8,704 nt of DNA from Massilia sp. UBA2604 (GCA_002339265.1 DDKG01000084.1:1-8704), one strand, 5' to 3'. Counted from the first letter of the stretch, positions 1-6,408 are shown. Numbers and translations are program-made. The notes: generated from the letters alone by a model not told the origin.

Positions 1-149
1 GCCAGCAGGTGTAAAGCACGCAGGGTGATGTCGGTGACGTTGCCGATCGGAGTAGCCACGACGTACAGCGTTGCGGTAGGATAGGACTGCTGGGCCGCCT
101 CGCCCATGACGGGAAGTCGGGCGATGTCGATGGTCTGCTGATCTGTCAT
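1..149 (-). CDS. rsmI: 16S rRNA (cytidine1402-2'-O)-methyltransferase RsmI, N-terminal part only
   Basis: The minus strand from ATG at 149-147 reads 49 codons and runs off the left window edge. Residues 28-37 (LYVVATPIGN) are the hallmark start of the RsmI/YraL branch of the tetrapyrrole-methylase fold, where this glycine/proline loop helps bind S-adenosylmethionine; ITLRAL follows as usual. By family knowledge the enzyme 2'-O-methylates C1402 in the ribosomal P site. It sits divergently next to lpoA, as in the E. coli yraL-yraM locus. The start is uncertain: Met1 (149) leaves only 11 bases before lpoA and has no clear ribosome binding site. Met15 (ATG at 107-105) would also keep the whole conserved domain, because the first 25 or so residues are an unconserved lead. 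The catalytic and C-terminal parts are outside the window. Confidence 0.9.
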   Translation of the reverse strand, partial: MTDQQTIDIARLPVMGEAAQQSYPTATLYVVATPIGNVTDITLRALHLL

Positions 150-155
150 AAAGGG
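150..155 (+). promoter_or_regulatory. Ribosome binding site of lpoA
   Basis: AAAGGG ends 5 bases before the lpoA ATG at 161 and fixes that start. It lies directly beside the putative rsmI start codon on the other strand (147-149), so the two translation start regions almost touch. Confidence 0.6.
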
Positions 156-160
156 TTCCG

Positions 161-1501
161 ATGCTGAAGAAAAAAAATCTACCGGGCTTGCTCGCGGCCG
201 CTGTACTTACACTATTAGCTGGTTGCGGCAGCACGCCGCTCCCACCCGATACCGGTTGCGGCATGCCGGGCGGACTGTGTGCTCCCGCGACGCCGGTGAC
301 AAATGCGCCGCCGCCGGCGCCAGCTTACACGCCGCCGCCGCGTCCTGAAAGTGGCGTACAGACCAATCCGGTCGAACTGCCGCCAAGCGCCGGCGGCAGC
401 CCGCGCGCAGCGCTGCCATCGTCAGCGCCCTACAGCGGCCCGGCCGTGCGCGTGGCGCTGCTGCTGCCGCTCGACTCGCAGGCGCTGGCCCAGCCGGCCG
501 AAGCGGTGCGCGCCGGCTTCATGGCGGCCCACGAACTGCAGCGCGAGGGCGTCACCGTCAACCTGGTGCCCACCGGCGACTCGACCCAAGCCTCGCTCGA
601 CGCCTACCGCAGCGCGGCCGAACAGAACGATATCGTGGTCGGCCCGCTGGCGCGTTCCGCCGTGGCGGCCCTGGCCACCAGCGGCACGGTCAACAAGCCG
701 ACCATTGCCCTGAACCACCCGCAAGTCAATTCCCCGTTGCCGCCCCAGATGCTCGTCATCGGCCTGTCGCTCGAAGACGAAGCGCGCCAGGTGGCCGACT
801 GGGCCGCCGGCGAACAGCCCGTCGGCCAGGCCCTGGTGCTGACCGGCCGCGCCGCCTGGCAGCAGCGCCTGTCGGGCGCCTTCAGCCAGCGCTGGGCGGA
901 ACTCGGCCGCATGCACGCGACGGTCGAACTGCCGGCCGAAGGCGGCTACGTCGACGGCAATGCGCTGGCCGAGCTGCGCGCCCGCCTGTCGGCCGAACCG
1001 CCGCAGCTGGTCTACGCCGCGCTCGACGCCAACGGCCTGCGCCAGGTGCGCATGGCGATCGGCACCTCGCTGCCGACCTATGGCGCCGCCTCGGTCAATC
1101 CGGGCCTCGACCCGTCCAGCGTGCCGGCCGAACTGGTCGGCGTGCGCTTCCTCGACCTGCCCTGGACCGTGCAGCCCGGCCAGCCGGCCATTGCCGGCTA
1201 TCCGCGCTGGAGCAGCGGCGGCGAAGCGCTCGACCTGCAGCGCCTGTATGCGCTCGGCATCGACGCCTTCCGCGTCGCGCGCGAACTGGCGCAGCGCCCC
1301 ACCGGCTCGTTCGAGCTCGAGGGCGCTACCGGCCGCCTGTCGGTGAACATGGGGCAAGGTGATCGCGCCTTCCGCCGCGTCGAGACCGGCGTCGTCGTGC
1401 GCGACAACGGCCCGACCGAAGAAATCCTCACCGACGATGCCGGCGGCGACAGTGTCCCGCCACCACGCCGCGTATTCGAGCCGGTCGCCACCGGTCTATG
1501 A
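161..1501 (+). CDS. lpoA: LppC-family lipoprotein, penicillin-binding protein activator (short LpoA type)
   Basis: This 446-residue protein begins with a lipoprotein signal peptide: a basic Lys3-Lys5 start, a hydrophobic core at 7-20 and the lipobox LAGC with lipidated Cys22. It is therefore expected in the outer membrane facing the periplasm. Residues 24-94 form a Pro/Ala-rich linker with two extra cysteines (33 and 40). From about 96 (VRVALLLPL) a periplasmic-binding-protein fold follows, with family-typical stretches VVGPL (about 157-161) and LYALGIDAFRVAREL near 360-375. In E. coli LpoA stimulates the peptidoglycan synthase PBP1A. That protein is 678 residues long and carries an N-terminal TPR-like domain, which is absent here. 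The gene opens a tight plus-strand series, with yraN starting one base after its stop. Identification is by similarity and locus order; activation of PBP1A in this organism is inferred. Confidence 0.88.
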   Translation: MLKKKNLPGLLAAAVLTLLAGCGSTPLPPDTGCGMPGGLCAPATPVTNAPPPAPAYTPPPRPESGVQTNPVELPPSAGGSPRAALPSSAPYSGPAVRVALLLPLDSQALAQPAEAVRAGFMAAHELQREGVTVNLVPTGDSTQASLDAYRSAAEQNDIVVGPLARSAVAALATSGTVNKPTIALNHPQVNSPLPPQMLVIGLSLEDEARQVADWAAGEQPVGQALVLTGRAAWQQRLSGAFSQRWAELGRMHATVELPAEGGYVDGNALAELRARLSAEPPQLVYAALDANGLRQVRMAIGTSLPTYGAASVNPGLDPSSVPAELVGVRFLDLPWTVQPGQPAIAGYPRWSSGGEALDLQRLYALGIDAFRVARELAQRPTGSFELEGATGRLSVNMGQGDRAFRRVETGVVVRDNGPTEEILTDDAGGDSVPPPRRVFEPVATGL

Positions 1502-1502
1502 G

Positions 1503-1862
1503 ATGTGGCCCGTTCGCCTGTCCCGACGGCAGGCCCAGGGCCAGCAATGGGAACGCGCCGCCCTCGATTACCTGAAGCGGCATAAACTGTCCCGGGTCGA
1601 GGAAAATTTTCGCTGCAAGGGCGGCGAGATCGACCTGATCATGCGCGATGGCGCAACCCTGGTGTTCGTCGAGGTGCGCCAGCGCGCCGACCGCGAACAC
1701 GGCGGCGCCGCCGCCAGCATCACCCCTGCCAAGATTCGCCGCCTGGTCTGTGCAGCGCAAGTCTATCTGTTGCGTTTTCCCGTCACTCCTCCCTGCCGTT
1801 TCGACCTCGTCGCCATCGATGGCGAGCAAATTGAATGGTTGCGGAACATCATTGAAGTGTAA
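1503..1862 (+). CDS. yraN: YraN/UPF0102 family nuclease-like protein
   Basis: The product has 119 residues, the usual size of this family. Conserved stretches are GQQWERAALDYL (13-24), FRCKGGEIDLI (36-46) and LVFVEVRQR (53-61), then TPAKIRRL (75-82) and RFDLVAID (99-106). Glu17, Asp44, Glu57 and Arg59 fit a PD-(D/E)XK nuclease-like core of the archaeal Holliday-junction-resolvase type, but no firm biochemical role is established for the family. The reading frame stays open upstream to 1359. I chose ATG 1503 because YraN proteins start just before this Gln/Glu-rich helix and because it lies one base after the lpoA stop (TGA-G-ATG), a layout typical of translational coupling. No strong ribosome binding site is visible, consistent with coupling. 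Confidence 0.9.
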   Translation: MWPVRLSRRQAQGQQWERAALDYLKRHKLSRVEENFRCKGGEIDLIMRDGATLVFVEVRQRADREHGGAAASITPAKIRRLVCAAQVYLLRFPVTPPCRFDLVAIDGEQIEWLRNIIEV

Positions 1863-1904
1863 GCAATTTTTACTGCGCTTGCTCAGGTGGGGTTGCCGCT
1901 GCAC

Positions 1905-1910
1905 TATAAT
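1905..1910 (+). promoter_or_regulatory. Possible -10 box (TATAAT) before the SIS-domain gene
   Basis: A perfect TATAAT ends 8 bases before the ATG at 1919, in the 56-base gap after yraN. No good -35 hexamer is found at 16-18 bases; TTGCTC at 1879-1884 is 20 bases away. If used, transcription would begin near 1917 and the message would be nearly leaderless. Confidence 0.4.
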
Positions 1911-1918
1911 CCTCGGCT

Positions 1919-2515
1919 ATGAATACTCAACGCATCCTCGCTCACTTCCAGGAGAGCGCCGACCTGAAGATGAAGTCGGCCGCCACCCTGGCTCCTTCCA
2001 TTTCGGCGGCGGTAGAACTCATGTTCAGCGCCCTCTCCAACGGCAACAAGATCCTGGCCTGCGGCAACGGCGGTTCGGCCGCCGACTGCCAGCACTTCGC
2101 GGCCGAGCTCGTCGGCCGTTTCGAGCGCGAGCGCTTCCCGCTGCCGGCGATCGCCCTGACCACCGACACCTCGATCCTGACCGCGGTCGGCAACGACTAC
2201 AGCTTCAAGGAGATCTTCTCCAAGCAGGTGCAGGCATTCGGCCAGGCGGGCGACATCCTGCTGGCGATTTCGACCTCGGGCAACTCGGCCAACGTGCTGG
2301 CCGCGGTCGAGGCGGCCCTGGAGCGCGAGATGCGCATCGTGGCCTTCACCGGCAAGGACGGCGGCCAGCTGGGCAAGCTGCTGACTGACGCCGACGTGCA
2401 CATCAACGTCCAGCATGCACGCACCGCGCGCATCCAGGAAGTCCATCTGTGCGCCATTCACTGCATCTGCGACGGCATCGACGTCGCGCTGTTCGGAGGA
2501 GACGAGAATGCGTAA
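1919..2515 (+). CDS. gmhA: SIS-domain phosphoheptose isomerase (GmhA-like, in the DiaA/YraO position)
   Basis: This 198-residue protein has one SIS sugar-phosphate domain. CGNGGSAAD (48-56) and STSGNSANV (118-126) are the phosphate-binding loops, and [11 protein letters not shown] (171-181) is the C-terminal helix. GmhA converts sedoheptulose 7-phosphate to D-glycero-D-manno-heptose 7-phosphate, the first step to the heptose of lipopolysaccharide. Aligned from memory to E. coli GmhA, its metal and catalytic residues are kept as His59, Glu63, Gln173 and His181, with Asp93 in GND. E. coli DiaA, a DnaA-binding protein encoded at the equivalent locus, has lost several of these. Gene order and much of the sequence ([24 protein letters not shown]) nevertheless resemble DiaA, so both roles are possible. 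No ribosome binding site precedes the ATG. The last 8 bases overlap dolP. Confidence 0.88.
   Translation: MNTQRILAHFQESADLKMKSAATLAPSISAAVELMFSALSNGNKILACGNGGSAADCQHFAAELVGRFERERFPLPAIALTTDTSILTAVGNDYSFKEIFSKQVQAFGQAGDILLAISTSGNSANVLAAVEAALEREMRIVAFTGKDGGQLGKLLTDADVHINVQHARTARIQEVHLCAIHCICDGIDVALFGGDENA
2495..2500 (+). promoter_or_regulatory. Strong ribosome binding site of dolP
   Basis: GGAGGA lies 7 bases before ATG 2508, inside the last codons of the preceding SIS gene. It decides the dolP start in favour of 2508 over the upstream in-frame ATG at 2415. Confidence 0.8.
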
Positions 2516-3152
2516 CACCCGCCGGCCCATGGCCGCGCTGCTGACCAAGATTATCCTGGGTACCACCCTGGCCGCCTCGCTGTCGGGCTGCTTCGGCCTG
2601 ATCGTCGGCGCCGGTGTGGCCGGCGCCGTGTCCACGGTCGACCGCCGCACCCTGGGCGCCCAGACCGAAGACAAGTCGATCACGGTCAAGGCCGAGATGA
2701 AGATGCGCGAGATCACGGGCGACGCCGGCAACGTCAACGTCACCAGCTTCAACCGCCGCGTGCTGCTGACCGGCGAAGTGCGCGACGAAGCGATGAAGCA
2801 GGCGGCCGAGCGCGAAGTGCGCGCGATCACCAACGTGGTGTCGGTCATCAACGAGCTGGCGGTGTCCGGTTCGTCGAGCTATACCTCGCGCTCGAACGAC
2901 GCACTGATCACCACCAAGGTCAAAACGAGCCTGGTCGACATGAAAACCGTGTCGGCGATCTCGTTCAAGGTCACCACCGAACGCGGCGTGGTCTACCTGA
3001 TGGGTCTCGTCACGCCACGCGAAGGCAATATCGCCGCTGACGTCGCCAAGGGCGTGTCGGGCGTGACCCGCGTGGTGAAGATCTTCGAGTACATCAACGA
3101 AGAAGATCCGCGCGTGCGCCAGAACAGCCCCGTGCAGGCTTCGCTGGACTAA
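2508..3152 (+). CDS. dolP: Dual BON-domain outer-membrane lipoprotein DolP (YraP)
   Basis: The product has 214 residues. A signal peptide ends in the lipobox LSGC with lipidated Cys28, preceded by a basic N-terminus (Arg2, Arg5, Arg6) and a hydrophobic segment at 15-25. The conserved [14 protein letters not shown] (45-58) leads into BON domain 1 (about 56-118, with VLLTGEV at 85-91). BON domain 2 covers about 128-196 and contains [18 protein letters not shown] and [14 protein letters not shown]. coli DolP supports outer-membrane integrity and binds anionic phospholipid through its second BON domain. Trp127 of E. coli DolP corresponds here to Leu133, in [10 protein letters not shown] against SNDTWITTKV, so membrane binding may differ. 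The tail after 198 (about 17 residues) is longer than in E. coli. The start is fixed by the GGAGGA site, and the 8-base overlap with the upstream gene suggests co-transcription. An intrinsic terminator follows. Confidence 0.9.
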   Translation: MRNTRRPMAALLTKIILGTTLAASLSGCFGLIVGAGVAGAVSTVDRRTLGAQTEDKSITVKAEMKMREITGDAGNVNVTSFNRRVLLTGEVRDEAMKQAAEREVRAITNVVSVINELAVSGSSSYTSRSNDALITTKVKTSLVDMKTVSAISFKVTTERGVVYLMGLVTPREGNIAADVAKGVSGVTRVVKIFEYINEEDPRVRQNSPVQASLD

Positions 3153-3177
3153 AAGGGCGTCATCAGCCCCCAATGAG

Positions 3178-3209
3178 CGGCAGGACTATAATGGTCCTGC
3201 CGTTTTTTT
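3178..3209 (+). terminator. Intrinsic terminator after dolP
   Basis: A perfect 9-bp stem (CGGCAGGAC at 3178-3186 with GTCCTGCCG at 3194-3202) encloses a 7-base loop and is followed at once by seven T (3203-3209). It lies 25 bases after the dolP stop and should end the lpoA-yraN-SIS-dolP transcript. Confidence 0.9.
3187..3192 (+). promoter_or_regulatory. Possible -10 box (TATAAT) inside the terminator loop
   Basis: The terminator loop contains a perfect TATAAT. A start about 7 bases on (near 3199) would give a leader of about 24 bases for the gene at 3223. No convincing -35 hexamer lies 16-18 bases upstream, where the sequence is a C-rich stretch around 3163-3170. The call rests on the -10 match and position only. 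Confidence 0.4.
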
Positions 3210-3222
3210 ATATCGATCGACC

Positions 3223-3741
3223 ATGACCGCTCCCACTTCTTCCCGTTCCTGGTTCAAGCCCGCCGCCATCGGCGCCGTGGTGCTCGCCCTGGCCGGCATC
3301 GGCTACGCCTCGCTCAGCAGCACGACGCAGGCGCCCGACGTCACCTTCATCAGCATCGCCGGTGAAAAGATCAGCACCGAATCCTTGCGCGGCAAGGTCG
3401 TGATGGTCAACTTCTGGGCGACTTCCTGCGTCACCTGCGTCAAGGAGATGCCGGACATGGTCGCGACCTACAACAAGTACAAGGACCAGGGCCTGGAATT
3501 CGTCGCGGTCGCGATGCAGTACGACCGCCCCGACTACGTCCTGAACTTCACCGAGCAGCGCCAGCTGCCGTTCAAGGTGGCGCTGGATTCGGCCGGCGAC
3601 ATCGCGCGCCAGTTCGGCGACGTCACCCTGACCCCGACCACCTTCCTGATCGACAAGCAGGGCCGCATCATCAAGACCTATGTGGGCGAGCCGGACTTCG
3701 CGGCCGTCCACAAGCTGATCGAGAAGGAACTGGCGGGTTGA
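3223..3741 (+). CDS. Membrane-anchored TlpA-like thioredoxin-fold protein
   Basis: The 172-residue product has an N-terminal hydrophobic segment (about 13-31) that is either an uncleaved anchor or a signal peptide. This places the rest in the periplasm. The AhpC/TSA-TlpA-type thioredoxin fold follows: APDVTF (37-42), LRGKVVMVNFWATSCVTC (55-72), EFVAVAMQYDRPDYV (92-106), the cis-proline loop LTPTTFLID with Pro138, and the closing GRIIKTYVG. Cys69 and Cys72 form the redox pair. The centre is CVTC rather than the CxPC usual in TlpA and ResA, and SerCys replaces the common TrpCys before it, so redox potential or partner may differ. Such proteins pass electrons to periplasmic disulfides, for example in cytochrome c maturation; the substrate here is unknown. 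No strong ribosome binding site is seen. It converges with the thioesterase gene at a 4-base gap. Confidence 0.88.
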   Translation: MTAPTSSRSWFKPAAIGAVVLALAGIGYASLSSTTQAPDVTFISIAGEKISTESLRGKVVMVNFWATSCVTCVKEMPDMVATYNKYKDQGLEFVAVAMQYDRPDYVLNFTEQRQLPFKVALDSAGDIARQFGDVTLTPTTFLIDKQGRIIKTYVGEPDFAAVHKLIEKELAG

Positions 3742-3745
3742 TTGC

Positions 3746-4168
3746 TTACGCCTTTGGGTAGAGGATCATCTGGGTGCAGCGGAACAGGGCGATGGTCTTG
3801 CCGCTGGCTTGGTCCGTGACGGTGGCGTCCCACACTTGCGTGGTGCGGCCGAGGTGCACTGCGGTGGCCACGCAAGCCAGGGTGCCTTCGCGTGCGGTGC
3901 CCAGGTGGTTCGATTTCAGTTCGATGGTGGTGAAGTTCTGCGCGCCTTCCGGCAGGTTGCTGACGCAGCCATAGCCGGCGCAGGTATCGGCCAGCGTCAC
4001 CACGCTGCCGGCGTGCAGGTAGCCATTCGGCGCCAGCAGCTGCGGCTCGACCTTCATCTCGGCAGCCAGCCGGCCTGGGCTCACTTCAGTGATACGGATG
4101 CCCAGGTGGCCAGGGAGGAACTTGGCGCCGAACTCGTTGAAGGATTCCGGGGTGTACTTGGTATTCAC
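3746..4168 (-). CDS. PaaI-like hotdog-fold thioesterase
   Basis: From GTG at 4168-4166 the product has 140 residues, the usual size for PaaI-type acyl-CoA thioesterases. The signature LLAPNGYLHAGSVVTLADT (44-62) contains Asn48, His52 and Asp61 of the active-site helix region, with HAG in place of the common HGG. TTIELKSNHLGTAREG (80-95) and the final strands TTQVWDATVTD and ALFRCTQMILY complete the hotdog fold. The substrate cannot be told from sequence. The frame stays open upstream: ATG at 4306-4304, with GGAAG 4 bases before it, would give 186 residues. That extension translates a REP-like palindrome (VVPAEAGIQ) and low-GC sequence unlike the rest of the gene, so I favour the shorter form. 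Support for the GTG is only moderate, because its ribosome binding site is weak. No terminator is visible where it meets the tlpA-like gene. Confidence 0.85.
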   Translation of the reverse strand: MNTKYTPESFNEFGAKFLPGHLGIRITEVSPGRLAAEMKVEPQLLAPNGYLHAGSVVTLADTCAGYGCVSNLPEGAQNFTTIELKSNHLGTAREGTLACVATAVHLGRTTQVWDATVTDQASGKTIALFRCTQMILYPKA

Positions 4169-4251
4169 GTGTGTCTCGATGTTGTTGTAAAAAACGGCAT
4201 CGTACACCGAGACTAGTGGCTGCGTTTGAGTTGAGTCTCTATTCGGATTCA

Positions 4252-4280
4252 CTTGGATTCCCGCCTCCGCGGGAACGACG
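4252..4280 (-). repeat. REP-like palindrome, copy 1 (left pair)
   Basis: This is a 29-base element in the CTTGGAT...GACG orientation. Its hairpin is TTCCCGC (4258-4264), loop CTCC, then GCGGGAA (4269-4275). It matches the widespread proteobacterial REP-like family whose translated form is VVPAEAGIQ or FPRRREP. It lies between the thioesterase and the helicase gene. Compared with the reverse complement of copy 2 it differs at 3 of 29 positions. Confidence 0.85.
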
Positions 4281-4335
4281 GTCTTCAAGCTAGCTGAATT
4301 GCTCATAGCACTTCCATGCACACGTTTCCACAGCA

Positions 4336-4364
4336 CGTCGTTCCCGCGCAGGCGGGAACCTAAG
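4336..4364 (+). repeat. REP-like palindrome, copy 2 (left pair)
   Basis: This 29-base element lies opposite to copy 1 across a 55-base spacer. Its hairpin is GTTCCCGC (4340-4347), loop GCAG, then GCGGGAAC (4352-4359). It starts the non-coding stretch 15 bases beyond the helicase stop codon. No T-run follows on the minus strand, so it is not a classical intrinsic terminator, although the hairpin could shield the 3' end of the helicase message. Confidence 0.85.
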
Positions 4365-4379
4365 TTCTTCGCACCGCCA

Positions 4380-6392
4380 TCAACGCCGCCGACCTTCGTT
4401 GCGCTTGCCGCCCTGCTTTCCACCTGGCCTCGTGCCCTGCCGTTTGCGCGCCGCCGAATTCTGCTGCTGCAGCATCGCGTCGACCCGCTCCGCCGCCTCG
4501 CGCGCCAGCTCCTGGGCCAGCTCGATGCTCGGGAAGTATTCCGGCTCGCGGTAACCCAGCCAGGCATAGGCCGAATACACGCGACAGGTATCCTCGACTT
4601 CCTGCAAGTTCATGTAGAACAGGTGCTGCGGATTCGGGTGCGGCTGCAGCTTGACCACCTTTTTCTTGGCCAGCGACAGGGCCCAGTGTTCCCAGGCGCT
4701 TTGCAGCACCGGCACGCGGCTCGAGATCGGCACCAGCGACAGCATGAATTTCTCGGCCACCGACAGCGGCAGCGTATCGAGCCATTCGGCGCGCTCGTTC
4801 TGCTCCTCGGTGATACGCGGGTAGAAGAAGCCGTCCGGCACATCGATATTGTGCACGAAGCGTTTCAGCAGCTTGACCAGCGAGGTCTCACCGGTCACCG
4901 CCGCGATGCGGTGCAGCTGCTCGAGCGACGGCGCGACCGCGAAGCCGGTGGCGGCCACCGGCGGGATCTTTTCCTTCATCAGCGCGCGCATCACCTGGTG
5001 GGTGTCGTCGTCGTAGCCGGCCACAAAACCTTCCTCGTGCACGCCGTAGCGCCCTGCCCGGCCCGCGATCTGCTTGGCCAGCGCCGCCGGGATCTCTTCT
5101 TCTTCATAGCCGTTGTACTTGACCGTGGTGGTCATCACGATGCGAGAAATCGGCATGTTCAGGCCCATCGCCAGCGCGTCGGTGCCCACCACGATGTCGG
5201 CCTGCCCTTCGCGGAAGCGCTCGGCCTGGGCCCGCCGCACCTCGGGCGACAGATTGCCATAGACCGTCGCCACCGACAGGCCCTTCTCGGTGATCATGTC
5301 GCGCCACATCAGGACCTCGCGCCGCGAGAAGCAGATCACGGCGTCACCGCGGCGCAGGTTCGACAGCTTGCGCACGCTGGACGGTTCCATCGACAACGGA
5401 CCCATGCGCTTGAGCACATGGACTTCGAGCGGCACCTCCAGGCGCTCGGCCAGCGCCTCGATCGCGCGCCGCGCTTCCGGCGCACCGACCAGGTACACGA
5501 CGTTGGCCGGCGCTCCGACCACGGCGGTGGTCCAGGCCGCGCCGCGATCGCGGTCGGCCAGCATCTGGATCTCGTCGATTACGGCGACCTCCACCGGCGT
5601 CTTCGTGTCGAGCATTTCGACCGTGCTGGCGACGTGGGTCGCGCCTTCTTCCAGGCGCCGTTCTTCCCCCGTGATCAGGCTGACCTTGATCGGCTCGCCG
5701 TGCGGCCGCGCGGCCTGCAGGCGCTCGTAGTTTTCCAGCGCCAGCAGGCGTAGCGGCGCGAGATAGACGCCGCTGCCGGCCTTGGCCAGCGCCTCCATCG
5801 CGCGATGGGTCTTGCCCGAGTTGGTCGGGCCCAGCAGGGCGATGAACTTGCGCTGCATGCGGCTGGCCACCTCGAACGAGCGTGGGTACTCGGCCAGGTT
5901 GATGCTTTCCTTGGTGCGCGCCGCATGGCGTTCTTCTTCTTCGCGCTCGGCCGCGTGGGTCAGGCGCTGCGAGATGCGCTGGAACACGTACTCGGCCGGC
6001 TCGGAGGTTTCCAGCTCGTCCAGCACGTCGAGGAAAGTCATCGGATCCCAGCCGAATTCGTCGGCGTCCTCAGCGATGTCGCGCACGAATTCGGCGGTCT
6101 CGGCGTGCAGGCGCTGCAGATCCTTCTCGTCAGTGCGCTCCTCGATCAGCTCGCGCCGCGCCAGCAGATCCATCTTGCGCCACTTGCTCGGCTTGGCCAG
6201 CACGCCGCGCCCCGGCACCAGGCGGTAAGGGACGCGCAGGCCTTCGTACTGGACCTCGCCCGAGAAGCGCAGGAAGACGCGGCCTTCCATCTTGACCAGT
6301 TCGATGCCGCGCGCGGCCAGGCCGAGTTCGCGTTCGAGGAAGGCGTCGTCTTCGACAGGTTCGGACGGGGGAATATTGTGATGATCGCTCAT
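4380..6392 (-). CDS. Suv3-type superfamily 2 RNA helicase
   Basis: This is a 670-residue helicase of the Suv3 family, known in eukaryotes as the mitochondrial degradosome helicase. Residues 1-175 are an N-terminal region I do not recognise, partly acidic and helical (about 105-155). The ATPase core begins at MQRKFIALLGPTNSGKT. Walker A is GPTNSGKT (188-195), LAPLRLLALENYERL (211-225) is motif Ia, and the Walker B variant is DEIQM (273-277). Motif III-like YLVGAPEA is at 300-307, motif V VGTDALAMGLNM at 402-413 and motif VI QIAGRAGR at 441-448. YPRITEEQ...LPLSVAEKFML (524-551) resembles the Suv3 C-terminal region. The last 25 or so residues are very basic, with many Arg, Lys and Gly, and probably bind RNA. 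The start ATG 6392 lacks a clear ribosome binding site, and a REP pair begins 16 bases upstream. RNA unwinding or decay is inferred from the family. Confidence 0.9.
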   Translation of the reverse strand: MSDHHNIPPSEPVEDDAFLERELGLAARGIELVKMEGRVFLRFSGEVQYEGLRVPYRLVPGRGVLAKPSKWRKMDLLARRELIEERTDEKDLQRLHAETAEFVRDIAEDADEFGWDPMTFLDVLDELETSEPAEYVFQRISQRLTHAAEREEEERHAARTKESINLAEYPRSFEVASRMQRKFIALLGPTNSGKTHRAMEALAKAGSGVYLAPLRLLALENYERLQAARPHGEPIKVSLITGEERRLEEGATHVASTVEMLDTKTPVEVAVIDEIQMLADRDRGAAWTTAVVGAPANVVYLVGAPEARRAIEALAERLEVPLEVHVLKRMGPLSMEPSSVRKLSNLRRGDAVICFSRREVLMWRDMITEKGLSVATVYGNLSPEVRRAQAERFREGQADIVVGTDALAMGLNMPISRIVMTTTVKYNGYEEEEIPAALAKQIAGRAGRYGVHEEGFVAGYDDDTHQVMRALMKEKIPPVAATGFAVAPSLEQLHRIAAVTGETSLVKLLKRFVHNIDVPDGFFYPRITEEQNERAEWLDTLPLSVAEKFMLSLVPISSRVPVLQSAWEHWALSLAKKKVVKLQPHPNPQHLFYMNLQEVEDTCRVYSAYAWLGYREPEYFPSIELAQELAREAAERVDAMLQQQNSAARKRQGTRPGGKQGGKRNEGRRR

Positions 6393-6408
6393 GATGAATC
6401 GCCCAAAA

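Noticed and set aside
2415..2507. Earlier in-frame start for dolP
   Set aside because: It would translate SIS-gene sequence out of frame and would hide the signal peptide and lipobox. The GGAGGA site points to 2508.
3746..4567. Extended 273-residue thioesterase starting inside the helicase gene
   Set aside because: The extra N-terminal part translates the end of the helicase gene out of frame and both left REP copies. The conserved hotdog fold begins only near 4168.
4299..5753. Long plus-strand open frame of 484 codons opposite the helicase gene
   Set aside because: It is the antisense shadow of a high-GC gene. Its product is rich in His, Arg and Gln with no recognisable domain, and it begins by translating REP-like copy 2 (FPRRREP).
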